From contig NZ_JAFBCA010000001.1 of assembly GCF_016907475.1 (NCBI RefSeq), positions 1,860,001-1,924,000 of the forward strand: DNA of 64,000 bases. The letters are read 5' to 3'. Under the pieces are notes generated by a model. The model had not been told where the DNA came from. It did no database searches and saw only the letters and a program-made list of their open reading frames with translations. Position 1 is the stretch's first letter. Every line of letters begins with the position of its first letter. This DNA is from Nocardioides cavernae (GTDB taxonomy: Bacteria > Actinomycetota > Actinomycetes > Propionibacteriales > Nocardioidaceae). The position numbers and the translations under genes are program-made. Below are positions 44,181 to 52,116 of the stretch, in pieces.

Positions 44181-45016
44181 GCCGGCCGACCCGCCCAGCC
44201 CTGCGCGTCACCGCCAACACGCTCGGTGTCCTCGCGTTCCTCGTCTCGGCCTTCCCCGTCTACTGGATGGTCAACAGCTCGTTCCTCGCGCGAAACGAGA
44301 TCCGCAGCCCGACCCCGACCTGGGTGCCCTTCGGTGGTGACCTCGACAACTACCGCACGGTCTTCCGCACCGACCAGTTCCTCGATGCGCTCCAGGTCAG
44401 CCTCATGGTCACCGGACTGACGATCACCGTGGCGCTGCTCTTCGCGTTCGTCGCCGCCGTGGCGGTGAGCCGGTTCCGGTTCCGTGGTCGGCTGTCCTTC
44501 ATCATCACCCTGCTGGTGATCCAGATGATCCCGGTGGAGGGGCTGTTCATCAGCCAGTACAAGATGCTCGAGACGATGGACCTGCTCAACACCGTCGTCG
44601 GGCTCACGCTGGTCTACGTCGCCGGCGTGCTGCCCTTCACGATCTGGACGCTGCGCGGCTTCGTCGCGGGGGTGCCGTACGAGCTGGAGGAGGCCGCGAT
44701 GATGGACGGGTGCACGCGCGTGCAGGCGTTCTTCCGCGTCACGCTGCCGCTGCTCGCCCCCGGCCTGGTCGCGACCGGCGTCTTCGGCTTCATCCAGGCG
44801 TGGAACGAGTTCACCCTCGCGCTCGTGGTGATGACGCGTGAGGACCAGCGGACGCTGCCGCTGTGGCTGTCGACCTTCACCGACGTCAACCGCGGCACCG
44901 ACTGGGGCGGGATCATGGCCGGCTCCACCCTCATCGCCGTGCCCGTCATCATCTTCTTCCTCGTCGTGCAGGGCCGGATGGTCAGTGGACTCACCGCGGG
45001 CGCGGTCAAGGGATGA
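44177..45016 (+). CDS. Sugar ABC transporter permease (MalG-like)
   Basis: A 279-residue membrane protein with about six segments and the EAA motif EEAAMMDGCTRVQAFFRVTLPLLAPGL. ATG 44177 overlaps the upstream permease stop; its own stop overlaps the start of the NagZ-like gene. The pattern of 4-bp overlaps through four genes shows tight co-translation of importer, glycosidase and kinase. Confidence 0.92.
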   Translation: MSRPTRPALRVTANTLGVLAFLVSAFPVYWMVNSSFLARNEIRSPTPTWVPFGGDLDNYRTVFRTDQFLDALQVSLMVTGLTITVALLFAFVAAVAVSRFRFRGRLSFIITLLVIQMIPVEGLFISQYKMLETMDLLNTVVGLTLVYVAGVLPFTIWTLRGFVAGVPYELEEAAMMDGCTRVQAFFRVTLPLLAPGLVATGVFGFIQAWNEFTLALVVMTREDQRTLPLWLSTFTDVNRGTDWGGIMAGSTLIAVPVIIFFLVVQGRMVSGLTAGAVKG

Positions 45017-46461
45017 CCGCCGAGCAGACGTCCTCGACGGACGACGTACGCACCATGGCGCTGCGGGTGCTCCTGCCCGGCTTCGCGGGCACGACATTGC
45101 CCGACGACTACCGCGCGCTGCTCGAGCAGGGTCTCGGCGGCGTCTGCTACTTCGGCAGCAACACCGCCGACGGTCCTGCCGCCCTCGCCGCCCTCAGCGC
45201 CGAGATCCGCGCCGCCAACCCCGGCGCCGTGGTCGCGGTGGACGAGGAGGGTGGCGACGTCAGCCGGCTGCACACCCGCGAGCCGAGCCCCGTGCTCGGT
45301 GCCGCGGCCCTCGGCGGCGCCGCCGACCTGGAGCTCACCGAGGCCGTCGGTCGATGGGTGGGCCACGAGCTCGCGTCGGTGGGCATCACCCTCGACCTCG
45401 CCCCGGACGCCGACGTCAACAGCGACCCCGACAACCCCGTCATCGGCACCCGCAGCTTCGGCCCGGACCCCGAGCAGGTCGCCGCCCACGTCGCGGCCTG
45501 GACGCGCGGCCTCCAGTCGACCGGTGTCGCGGCGTGCGCCAAGCACTTCCCCGGCCACGGCGACACCTCCACCGACAGCCACCTCGACCTGCCCCGCATC
45601 GACATCGACCCGGACACCCTCGCGACCCGCGAGCTGGTGCCCTTCGACGCCGCGGTCGAGGCGGGCACCGCGGCCGTGATGACGTCGCACATCGTCGTAC
45701 CCGCGATCGATCCCGACCGTCCGGCGACCCTGAGCCCGCTCGTCCTCGGCATGCTGCGCGAGGTGCTCGGCTTCGACGGCGTGGTCGTCAGCGACGCGCT
45801 CGACATGGCCGGGGCGTCCGCCGTGCTCGGCATCCCCGACGCGGCCGTCCAAGCCCTCGCCTCCGGGTGCGACCTCCTCTGCCTCGGCCCCGACAAACCG
45901 GCCACGCTGGTGCTGGAGGTCCGCGACGCGATCGTCGCTGCCGTCGCGGACGGCCGCCTGACGCACGACCGGCTCGCGGACGCCGCCCGTCGTGTCGCCG
46001 CCATGCGTGTGCCCGCGACCGCGACCCACCCGGAGCTGCCCGACGCCTCCCGACAGGCCGGCGCGGCCGCCTCCGCGACGCGGGTCGACGGCGAGCTGCC
46101 CGACCTCGCCGGCGCCGTCGTCGTCAGCGTCGACACCGTGGCCAACATCGCGGTCGGCGACGTGGCGTGGGGCCTCCCGCCGGACCACCGCCTCGACCCG
46201 GGGTCGCTTGCGGACGGCCTGCCGGACGTGGTCCCCCACGACGTACCTCTTGTCGTGCAGGTGCGCGATGCCGGCCGACGCCCCGAGGTGCTGAGCTTCC
46301 TGCGCGCGCTCGCCGAGGCAGGACGGCCCGCCGTCGTCGTCGAGTGGGGCTGGCCGTCGACCCGCGACGTCGGCCTCACGACCATCAGCACGCGAGGCTC
46401 GTCCGCACCGGGCGTCGCCGCGGTGACGCAGCTGCTGCGCGGGGCCGGGTGGACGCGGTGA
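45013..46461 (+). CDS. nagZ: Beta-N-acetylhexosaminidase-like glycoside hydrolase (GH3, NagZ type)
   Basis: A 482-residue GH3 enzyme. The NagZ signature KHFPGHGDTSTDSHLDLP includes the catalytic acid/base His-Asp loop, and VVVSDALDMAGAS carries the nucleophile Asp. There is no signal peptide, so it acts in the cytoplasm, unlike many Gram-positive NagZ proteins. It should cleave terminal N-acetylglucosamine from chito-oligosaccharides or muropeptide sugars brought in by the ABC importer. The C-terminal 100 residues form the usual extra GH3 domain. It overlaps the permease before and the ROK kinase after by 4 bp each. Confidence 0.9.
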   Translation: MTAEQTSSTDDVRTMALRVLLPGFAGTTLPDDYRALLEQGLGGVCYFGSNTADGPAALAALSAEIRAANPGAVVAVDEEGGDVSRLHTREPSPVLGAAALGGAADLELTEAVGRWVGHELASVGITLDLAPDADVNSDPDNPVIGTRSFGPDPEQVAAHVAAWTRGLQSTGVAACAKHFPGHGDTSTDSHLDLPRIDIDPDTLATRELVPFDAAVEAGTAAVMTSHIVVPAIDPDRPATLSPLVLGMLREVLGFDGVVVSDALDMAGASAVLGIPDAAVQALASGCDLLCLGPDKPATLVLEVRDAIVAAVADGRLTHDRLADAARRVAAMRVPATATHPELPDASRQAGAAASATRVDGELPDLAGAVVVSVDTVANIAVGDVAWGLPPDHRLDPGSLADGLPDVVPHDVPLVVQVRDAGRRPEVLSFLRALAEAGRPAVVVEWGWPSTRDVGLTTISTRGSSAPGVAAVTQLLRGAGWTR

Positions 46462-47384
46462 ACGCGGTGAATGCCGCGCTGTCGGGCACGCGGAGCGTCG
46501 GCCTGGACATCGGAGGCACCAAGACGCACGGCGTCGTGCTCGGCGAGGACGGCACGATCCTCGCCCAGGTCAGGGAGTCGACCCGACCCGGCGCCGACGG
46601 CGTGGTCGCGACCGCGGAGCGGGTCTTCCAGGCCCTCGCGCGGGAGATCGGCGGGAGCGTGGACTGGCGCGTCGGGGTCGGTGTGCCCGGGCTGGTCGAC
46701 AGCGAGCGCGGGATGCTGCGCCACGCGGTCAACCTCGACGTCAACGGCGACGACCTGCCGCTGCGCGACCTGCTGGTTGAGCGCCTCGGCGTGCCGGTGG
46801 TCGTGGAGAACGACGTGAACGCCGCCGCCCTCGCTGCCTGCGCACTGGTCGAGGCCGACGACGTGGTCTACCTCAGCGTCGGCACGGGACTCGCGGCCGG
46901 GCTCGTCGTCGACGGTCGGCTGCGTCGCGGCGAGCACGGGGCGGCCGGCGAGATCGGCCACCTGCCGGTCGACCCCGCGGGCCAGGCGTGCGGCTGCGGC
47001 CAGACCGGATGCCTGGAGACGATCGCGTCGGGACGGGCCCTCGCGCGGGCCTGGCCCACCCCCGACGGACCGCCCGCCGCGGCACTCTTCGCGGCCGCCG
47101 CCGCGGGAGACCCCGCAGCCATCGCCGTGCGCGACCGCTTCTGCTGGGGCGTGGCGAGCGCGGTCCGCGCCCTCGGCCTCACGATCGACCCCGAGCGCAT
47201 CGTGCTGGGCGGCGGGGTGGCCGAGGTCGGCGAACCGCTGCGCGAGCAGGTGGTCCGGCAGCTGCGCTCGTTGGGGGAGGGGTCACCCTTCCTCGCCTCG
47301 CTCGGCCTCGCCGACCGGCTCAGCATGGTGCCGCTGCACTACCCGGTCGCCGCCGTCGGAGCCGCGTTGGTGGCCGCTCGCTGA
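46458..47384 (+). CDS. ROK-family sugar kinase (probable N-acetylglucosamine kinase)
   Basis: A 308-residue ASKHA kinase. The phosphate-1 motif DIGGTKTHGVVL, the zinc site CGCGQTGCLE, GEIGHLPV with the sugar-contacting Glu/His, and ENDVNAAALA with the catalytic Asp are complete, in contrast to the ROK repressor at 40.6 kb. It should phosphorylate the sugar freed by the NagZ-like enzyme; N-acetylglucosamine fits best, glucose or N-acetylmannosamine cannot be excluded. GTG 46458 overlaps the glycosidase stop; GTG 46449 is an alternative. It ends the operon. Confidence 0.88.
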   Translation: MNAVNAALSGTRSVGLDIGGTKTHGVVLGEDGTILAQVRESTRPGADGVVATAERVFQALAREIGGSVDWRVGVGVPGLVDSERGMLRHAVNLDVNGDDLPLRDLLVERLGVPVVVENDVNAAALAACALVEADDVVYLSVGTGLAAGLVVDGRLRRGEHGAAGEIGHLPVDPAGQACGCGQTGCLETIASGRALARAWPTPDGPPAAALFAAAAAGDPAAIAVRDRFCWGVASAVRALGLTIDPERIVLGGGVAEVGEPLREQVVRQLRSLGEGSPFLASLGLADRLSMVPLHYPVAAVGAALVAAR

Positions 47385-47404
47385 GCCCGATAGGCGGCGC
47401 GGGC

Positions 47405-47410
47405 TAGGTT
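47405..47410 (+). promoter_or_regulatory. -10 box of the CNNM-type gene
   Basis: TAGGTT 6 nt before GTG 47417. It shows that the gene is transcribed separately from the sugar operon, with a leaderless mRNA. Confidence 0.55.
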
Positions 47411-47416
47411 GTCGCC

Positions 47417-49192
47417 GTGGAAGCCGGTACTTGGATCGACGTCCTGCTCGTGGTCGGGTTCATCCTGGTGGGCGGTGTGTTCGCCGCGACCGAGATCGCG
47501 CTGGTCTCGCTGCGCTCCGGACAGGTGGAGCGGCTCGACACCCAGGGAGGCCGCGGGCACGCGGTCGCCTCCCTCGCCCGCGACCCCAACCGGTTCCTCT
47601 CGGCGGTGCAGATCGGCGTCACCGTGGCGGGCTTCTTCTCCGCCGCCTTCGGTGCCTCGACGCTCGCCCCGTCCTTCGCACCCGTATTCGAGGGCCTCGG
47701 CGCCCCGGCGCCCGACACGGTGTCGCTGGTCGTGACCACCCTCGTCGTGTCGTACCTCTCGCTGGTCCTCGGTGAGCTCGTGCCCAAGCGGCTGGCACTG
47801 CAGCGCTCGGTCGGGGTCGCCAAGCTCTTCGCGCCGCCGCTCGGCAAGTTCGCGACCGTGATGACACCGGTCATCTGGTTGCTGTCGCTCTCGACCAACC
47901 TGCTCGTCCGCCTCCTCGGCGGCAACCCCGACGCCGCCGGCGACGAGGTCGACGAGGAGGAGCTCCGCATGATGATCTCCGGCCACGAGGACATCCCCGA
48001 GGGCGAGCGCAAGCTCGTCGACGACGTCTTCGAGGCCGGTGACCGCTCGCTGAGCGAGGTGATGAAGCCGCGTGGCGACGTCGTCTTCCTCCGCGGCGAC
48101 ATGAGCCTCGCCGACGCCGTCGCCGTCATCGTCGAGCAGCCCTACACCCGCTACCCGGTGACCGGTACGTCGTTCGACGAGGTGCTCGGCTACCTCCACC
48201 TGCGCGACGTGCTCGGCCGCGCGGACGACAGCTCGACGACGGTCGCCGCCATCACCCGGGAGCTGCCGGTGCTGCCGCGTACCAACCGCGTCCTCCCCTC
48301 GATCGACCAGCTGCGGAGCCTCGGAGCGCACATCGCCCTGGTGGTCGACGAGTACGGCGGCACCGACGGCATCGTCACCCTCGAGGACCTCATGGAGGAG
48401 CTCGTCGGCGAGATCCACGACGAGTACGACACCGACGCCGAGATCGCCGCGTCCCAGGACCCGACGACCGTGGACGCCGGGCTGACGATCGAGGAGTTCG
48501 CCGAGCGGACCGGCGTCGAGCTCGTGGACGGGCCCTACGAGACCGTCGCCGGCTACGTGCTCCACCGCCTCGCCCGGATGGGTGAGGTCGGTGACTCGGT
48601 GGTGGTCGAGGGCCGTCCCCTCGAGGTCGTCGAGGTCGACGGCCACCGCATCACCCGCGTACGCCTGAACGCAGCGCCCACCCAGCCGGGGGAGCCCGGC
48701 GGGCCTGGCGAGCAGGAGGAGCGGCCGGTCGGGCCGACGCCCCAGCAGCAGGCCTTCGCCGACCACTTCGCCACCTGGGGGCTCTTCCTGCCCGACGACG
48801 CCGTCGCCGCGCACCGCGACGGGCACCTCAGGGGGCGCGGGTGGTTGGTCCGGTTCCGCTGGCGCGAGGACGGCACGCTCCTGGTGCGGGCCGATCACCG
48901 GATGACCGACGAGCGGCTCTACGGGATCGCCCCCGACGGCAGCGACGTACCGACCGGATGGGAGGTGCCACACGGCGGCGTCTTCACCCCGGCGGGTGCC
49001 ACCGACCAGGAGAAGGCCGACGCGAGGGCCACGCACGCCGCTGTCTGGGGCACGTACACGCAGGCCGTCCGCGAGGCCGGGCTCGACTTCGACCACGACG
49101 TCCCGGATGACCTGGCGGTGGGCAACGACCGCCAGCTGTGGCGCCTCGACGACGACGCGTGGCACTCCGAGCCGCTGCGCCCGAAGGAATAG
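47417..49192 (+). CDS. CNNM/CorC-type membrane protein with an extra C-terminal domain
   Basis: A 591-residue protein. Residues 1-190 are a DUF21 (CNNM) membrane domain (GGVFAATEIALVSLRSGQVERL, TLVVSYLSLVLGELVPKRLAL); about 195-330 a CBS pair (EVMKPRGDVVFLRGDMSLADAV, HIALVVDEYGGTDGIVTLEDLMEELVGEI); about 345-430 a CorC_HlyC domain. Such proteins are linked to magnesium and cobalt efflux. After a Pro/Gly-rich linker (QPGEPGGPGEQEERPVGPTP) the last about 140 residues (DHFATWGLFLPDDAVAAHRD, WREDGTLLVRADHRMTDERL) form an additional domain that I do not recognise and that is not in the usual 430-450-residue proteins. The fusion is unusual. Confidence 0.9.
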   Translation: MEAGTWIDVLLVVGFILVGGVFAATEIALVSLRSGQVERLDTQGGRGHAVASLARDPNRFLSAVQIGVTVAGFFSAAFGASTLAPSFAPVFEGLGAPAPDTVSLVVTTLVVSYLSLVLGELVPKRLALQRSVGVAKLFAPPLGKFATVMTPVIWLLSLSTNLLVRLLGGNPDAAGDEVDEEELRMMISGHEDIPEGERKLVDDVFEAGDRSLSEVMKPRGDVVFLRGDMSLADAVAVIVEQPYTRYPVTGTSFDEVLGYLHLRDVLGRADDSSTTVAAITRELPVLPRTNRVLPSIDQLRSLGAHIALVVDEYGGTDGIVTLEDLMEELVGEIHDEYDTDAEIAASQDPTTVDAGLTIEEFAERTGVELVDGPYETVAGYVLHRLARMGEVGDSVVVEGRPLEVVEVDGHRITRVRLNAAPTQPGEPGGPGEQEERPVGPTPQQQAFADHFATWGLFLPDDAVAAHRDGHLRGRGWLVRFRWREDGTLLVRADHRMTDERLYGIAPDGSDVPTGWEVPHGGVFTPAGATDQEKADARATHAAVWGTYTQAVREAGLDFDHDVPDDLAVGNDRQLWRLDDDAWHSEPLRPKE

Positions 49193-49261
49193 CGTTCGCG
49201 ATCTGTCGGTTGGGACCAGTAGGCTGGAGCCGTGGGCTCGGGCCTGCTTGACAACACAAGA

Positions 49262-49629
49262 GGGGCTGATCGGTTTCGACTTGGGACGTTAGTTCCAGGG
49301 GAAGCGGGTCGAGAAGCCAGCGTCATCTCGTAAACGATCGCTGGAAATCCATAGTTGCCAACACCAATCGCAACGACTTCGCTCTCGCTGCCTGAGCAGT
49401 GATCGAAGGGTCTGACCGGGCACCCGTCTCCGTCCCGGATCCAGGCCTCATCTAGGGGACTTGCTGGTCACTCTCTGTCAGGAGGGGTGACCGGGACTCA
49501 ATCCTGACTGGGCCTGTCGGCGACGTGTCTGTGCGAGCGCCGGGGCCGAGAAAGGCGACAACACTGACTGCACCCGGAGAAGACCTGGATCGACGCTCGA
49601 GGACCGGGGTTCGATTCCCCGCAGCTCCA
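49262..49629 (+). ncRNA. ssrA: Transfer-messenger RNA (tmRNA)
   Basis: The 5' end GGGGCTGATCGGTTTCGAC pairs with the 3' CAGCTCC to give the 7-bp acceptor stem (one G-U), and the T-arm CCGGGGTTCGATTCCCCG is complete, as in tRNA-Ala. CCA is not encoded. The tag reading frame begins at the resume codon GCC 49357 and ends TGA 49393-49395, giving ANTNRNDFALAA. It rescues stalled ribosomes with SmpB and tags products for proteolysis. The tag ends in the ALAA recognised by ClpXP. The RNA lies in its own intergenic space after the CNNM gene, 9.6 kb from smpB. Confidence 0.96.
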
Positions 49630-49774
49630 CAAGCCCCCTCGACGATGAGACCTCTCTGCCACGCACGTCCGGCAGGGAGGTCTTTCGTCGTTCCCGGCCG
49701 TCCTCATCCATTGCCGCTGTCACTCATCCCGAACGGGGGAAGCGGCTTCGTCGGCGCAGCAGCAGGCTGGGGGC

Positions 49775-50551
49775 ATGACACGACTGGCGCAGACGCCGCG
49801 AGTGCCTGTCGAGGGTGCCGTCCTGCAGGAGCCACAGCTGGCCCTCGACGTCGCTCTGGGAGTGGCCGGTGCGGTCGTCGGCACCGGCGTGGCGCTGGGC
49901 CGTGCCGTCGTGGGCCTGCCCCTGCTGCACCAGCGGATGCTCTGGCGTCCCGGCTTCGTCCCCGAGCGCTGGCAACCGGCGACGCTGCTCGACGATGCGG
50001 CCCGACACGGCGCGGCTCGCCGCGATGAGATGGTGCGAGCGGCGCAGGCGCTGGTCGACCACTGGACGCCCGCCATCGTGGAGCGGGTGGTCTCCCACCT
50101 GGACCTGACCGCGCTGGTCCTTCGCCACGTCGACCTCGACGACGTCGTGCGCGCGGTGGACATCGAGGCGGTCGTCGACCGCGTCGACGTGGACGCGATC
50201 GTGAAGCGGGTCGATCTCGACGCGGTCGTGGCGGGCGTCGACATCGACGCGGTCGTGGCGGGCGTGGACCTCGACGCAGCGGTGGCCGGCGTCGACATCG
50301 ACGCGATCGCCGGGAGGCTCGACATCGATGCCGTGATCGACCGGATCGACCTCGTCGCGATGGTCCAGGAGGTGATCGACGCGATCGACCTGCCCGCCAT
50401 CATCCGTGACTCGTCCGGCTCCATGGCGTCGGAGACCATCCGTGGCGCACGGATGACGGGGATCTCGGCAGACGAGGCCCTCAGCAGGAGCCTCGAGAAC
50501 CACCTGTTCCGTCGCCGCCGCAAGCGCGCCGCACCACCGGACCCGCCGTGA
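49775..50551 (+). CDS. Hypothetical protein with nine 9-residue repeats
   Basis: A 258-residue protein. A hydrophobic Ala/Val-rich stretch (about 24-50) and a helical linker precede a run of nine exact nonapeptide repeats (residues 119-199) of consensus V-D-[IL]-D-A-V-V-x-x. Alternate Asp and hydrophobic positions suggest a right-handed beta-helix or solenoid, or an amphipathic helix on a 9-residue period. The C-terminus is basic (FRRRRKRAAPPDPP). The stop overlaps the start of the following RDD-family gene, so they form a pair. I do not recognise the family; the membrane partner suggests a membrane-linked role. Confidence 0.78.
   Translation: MTRLAQTPRVPVEGAVLQEPQLALDVALGVAGAVVGTGVALGRAVVGLPLLHQRMLWRPGFVPERWQPATLLDDAARHGAARRDEMVRAAQALVDHWTPAIVERVVSHLDLTALVLRHVDLDDVVRAVDIEAVVDRVDVDAIVKRVDLDAVVAGVDIDAVVAGVDLDAAVAGVDIDAIAGRLDIDAVIDRIDLVAMVQEVIDAIDLPAIIRDSSGSMASETIRGARMTGISADEALSRSLENHLFRRRRKRAAPPDPP
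50129..50371 (+). repeat. Nine 27-bp coding repeats
   Basis: Exactly nine tandem 27-bp units encoding V-D-[IL]-D-A-V-V-x-x. The middle copies (about 50210-50290) share GTCGACATCGACGCGGTCGT-like sequence and look recently duplicated; the outer ones are diverged. Confidence 0.85.
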
Positions 50552-51057
50552 ACGAGCCGGAGATGGTGAGCGTCCCCCGCGAGGCGCGTTCCTACCAGGG
50601 GACCAGCGCCGGAGTCGTCACGCGTCTGGCAGCAGGCATCATCGACGTCCTCCTGGTCGCCGTCGCGCTGGCCGGGTCGTACGCCGCTTGGGCGGCGCTC
50701 CGGTTCGTGCTGGAGCCGCGGGACTTCCGCATGCCCGACCCCTCGCTCCTGTGGGTGGTCATCGCCTTCTTCGCCTACCTGGTGCCGTACCTGACGGTCA
50801 CGTGGTGGATGGCAGGTCGCAGCATCGGCGACCACCTCTGGGGGATCCGGGTGACGTCCCGCAACGGCAGTCAGCTGGGGCTGGTCCGGGCGTTCGCGCG
50901 CGCAGCGATGTGCGCGGCATTCCCGGTGGGGCTGCTGTGGTGCGCCGTCGATCGGGACCGCCGGGCGATCCACGACCTGGTGCTGCGCACCTCGGTGATC
51001 TACGACTGGATGACCCACCCCTCCGCCCGATGGGGAGCACGCCAAGCCGCCGACTGA
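50548..51057 (+). CDS. RDD-family membrane protein
   Basis: A 169-residue membrane protein with three hydrophobic segments and RDD-family landmarks: RLAAGIIDVLLVAVAL near the N-terminus, GRSIGDHLWGIRVTSRNG, and the C-terminal RRAIHDLVLRTSVI. RDD proteins are small membrane proteins of largely unknown function, sometimes linked to ion stress. It overlaps the upstream repeat-protein gene by 4 bp and is convergent with terD, ending 10 bp from it. Confidence 0.88.
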   Translation: MNEPEMVSVPREARSYQGTSAGVVTRLAAGIIDVLLVAVALAGSYAAWAALRFVLEPRDFRMPDPSLLWVVIAFFAYLVPYLTVTWWMAGRSIGDHLWGIRVTSRNGSQLGLVRAFARAAMCAAFPVGLLWCAVDRDRRAIHDLVLRTSVIYDWMTHPSARWGARQAAD

Positions 51058-51067
51058 GGGATCGTCG

Positions 51068-51637
51068 TCACCGGACGAAGGGCACGAGCGCCTCGATCGA
51101 GTCGGTGGGCGTCTTCAGGGCGATGCCGGTCCCGATCGGGCTGAGCTTCCAGACCGGTCCGTCGCGGAACAGCTTCGCCATGACGAGCCCTGTCTCGCGG
51201 ACCCCGAGCGTGAGGGTGAACCGGGCGAGCTCGGTGCCGTCGTGGTCGACGAGACGGCAGTAGGCGTTGCGGATGAACTCCAGCGAGTGGCCCTGGTAGC
51301 TGCTGACCATGAACAGGATCGTGTCCACCCGCGGGTAGACACGACCCAGGTCCACGGTGATCACCTCGTCGTCACCCTCGCCCTTGCCGGTGGTGTTGTC
51401 GCCCAGGTGGACCACGGAGCCGTCACGGGTGGCGAGGTGGTTGAAGAACGCCAGGTCGAAGAACTGGTCGCCGGCGAACTGCACGGCCGAGGCATCGAGG
51501 TCGATCGGTGGTGCTCCGCTGCCGATGAACCCGGCCGTGGGGGAGTGGTCCCAGCCGACGGCCATCTGCACCGTGGTCAGGCTCGACCCGTCCTCGGTGG
51601 TGAGGGTGAGCTCCTGCCCCTTGGCCAGCTCGATCAC
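51068..51637 (-). CDS. TerD-family stress protein
   Basis: A 189-residue TerD-fold protein: LAKGQELTLTT, VQMAVGWDHSP, SAVQFAGDQFFDLAFFNHLA with the calcium-binding Asp/Gly positions, GDNTTGKGEGDDEVITVDLGRV and ELARFTLTLGVRETGLVMAKLFRD. TerD proteins bind calcium and belong to tellurite, phage and stress resistance systems, commonly in multi-gene ter clusters; here it is a single copy with none of terZABCEF nearby. The GTG start follows a GGAGGAG ribosome site. Confidence 0.9.
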   Translation of the reverse strand: MIELAKGQELTLTTEDGSSLTTVQMAVGWDHSPTAGFIGSGAPPIDLDASAVQFAGDQFFDLAFFNHLATRDGSVVHLGDNTTGKGEGDDEVITVDLGRVYPRVDTILFMVSSYQGHSLEFIRNAYCRLVDHDGTELARFTLTLGVRETGLVMAKLFRDGPVWKLSPIGTGIALKTPTDSIEALVPFVR

Positions 51638-51686
51638 GGGTCGCTCCTCCGGTCGATGACGTTCCGAACGTACAGGAACGATCCGA

Positions 51687-52037
51687 TCAGCCGCCGATCT
51701 CCAGCTGGGCGATGAGGCCGTCGGCGAGGGTGAAGCGGTAGTCGAGATCGGCGACCCCGCCGGGGAAGTCGCCCTCCAGGTGGTTGACGGCGACCCAGTG
51801 GGTGTCGTCGATCCGCCGACCGCCGAGCAGCTCGGTGGTGTAGGTGAACTCGCCGCCCTGGTGGCTCAGGAAGCCGAGCACCTCGGCGGTGCCGCGGAAC
51901 GTCTCCCCCTGGTCCCGGACGACGGCGGTGGGGGCGAAGGTCCGGGCGGCGGCGTCCACGTCGCGGGCGGCGTGGGCGTCGAGGAAGGTGCGGATGGTGG
52001 ACGGGAGCTGGGTGGGTGTCACATCTGTGGTGGTCAT
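51687..52037 (-). CDS. SnoaL/NTF2-like small protein
   Basis: A 116-residue cone-shaped fold of the SnoaL-like type: LPSTIRTFLDAHAARDVDAAARTFAPTAVVRDQGETFRGTAEVLGFL and ending VADLDYRFTLADGLIAQLEIGG. These are ligand-binding or isomerase/hydrolase proteins with no fixed activity. It diverges from a MerR regulator with a shared control region and is a likely target. I used the internal start MTTTDVTP because an upstream start would cross the promoter of the MerR gene. Confidence 0.82.
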   Translation of the reverse strand: MTTTDVTPTQLPSTIRTFLDAHAARDVDAAARTFAPTAVVRDQGETFRGTAEVLGFLSHQGGEFTYTTELLGGRRIDDTHWVAVNHLEGDFPGGVADLDYRFTLADGLIAQLEIGG

Positions 52038-52082
52038 GGCCACCACGCTGCGTCGTACACCCGCGGGAGGGTCAAGCACTGG

Positions 52083-52110
52083 ACTCTCCCGCAGGGGGAG
52101 GGTGCACACT
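52083..52110 (+). promoter_or_regulatory. MerR-type operator and promoter
   Basis: ACTCTCCCGCAGGGGGAGGGT (52083-52103) is a near-perfect inverted repeat, 7 of 8 pairs, just before the CACACT -10 box (52105-52110), which lies 6 nt before the MerR ATG. A second repeat, GCGGGAG (52062-52068) / CTCCCGC (52086-52092), sits in the same divergent region. This is the pattern of MerR-controlled promoters. Confidence 0.55.
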
Positions 52111-52116
52111 GCGCGC

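Noticed and set aside
49590..49629. A separate tRNA gene suggested by the GGTTCGATTCC T-arm
   Set aside because: It is the 3' part of tmRNA; the acceptor stem pairs with 49262-49268.
49525..50028. A 167-codon plus-strand ORF
   Set aside because: It overlaps the tmRNA 3' part and the start of the repeat-protein gene in a different frame; the sequence is not protein-like.
51068..51637. A full tellurite-resistance (ter) cluster
   Set aside because: Only one TerD-family gene is present; the neighbours are RDD and SnoaL/MerR genes.
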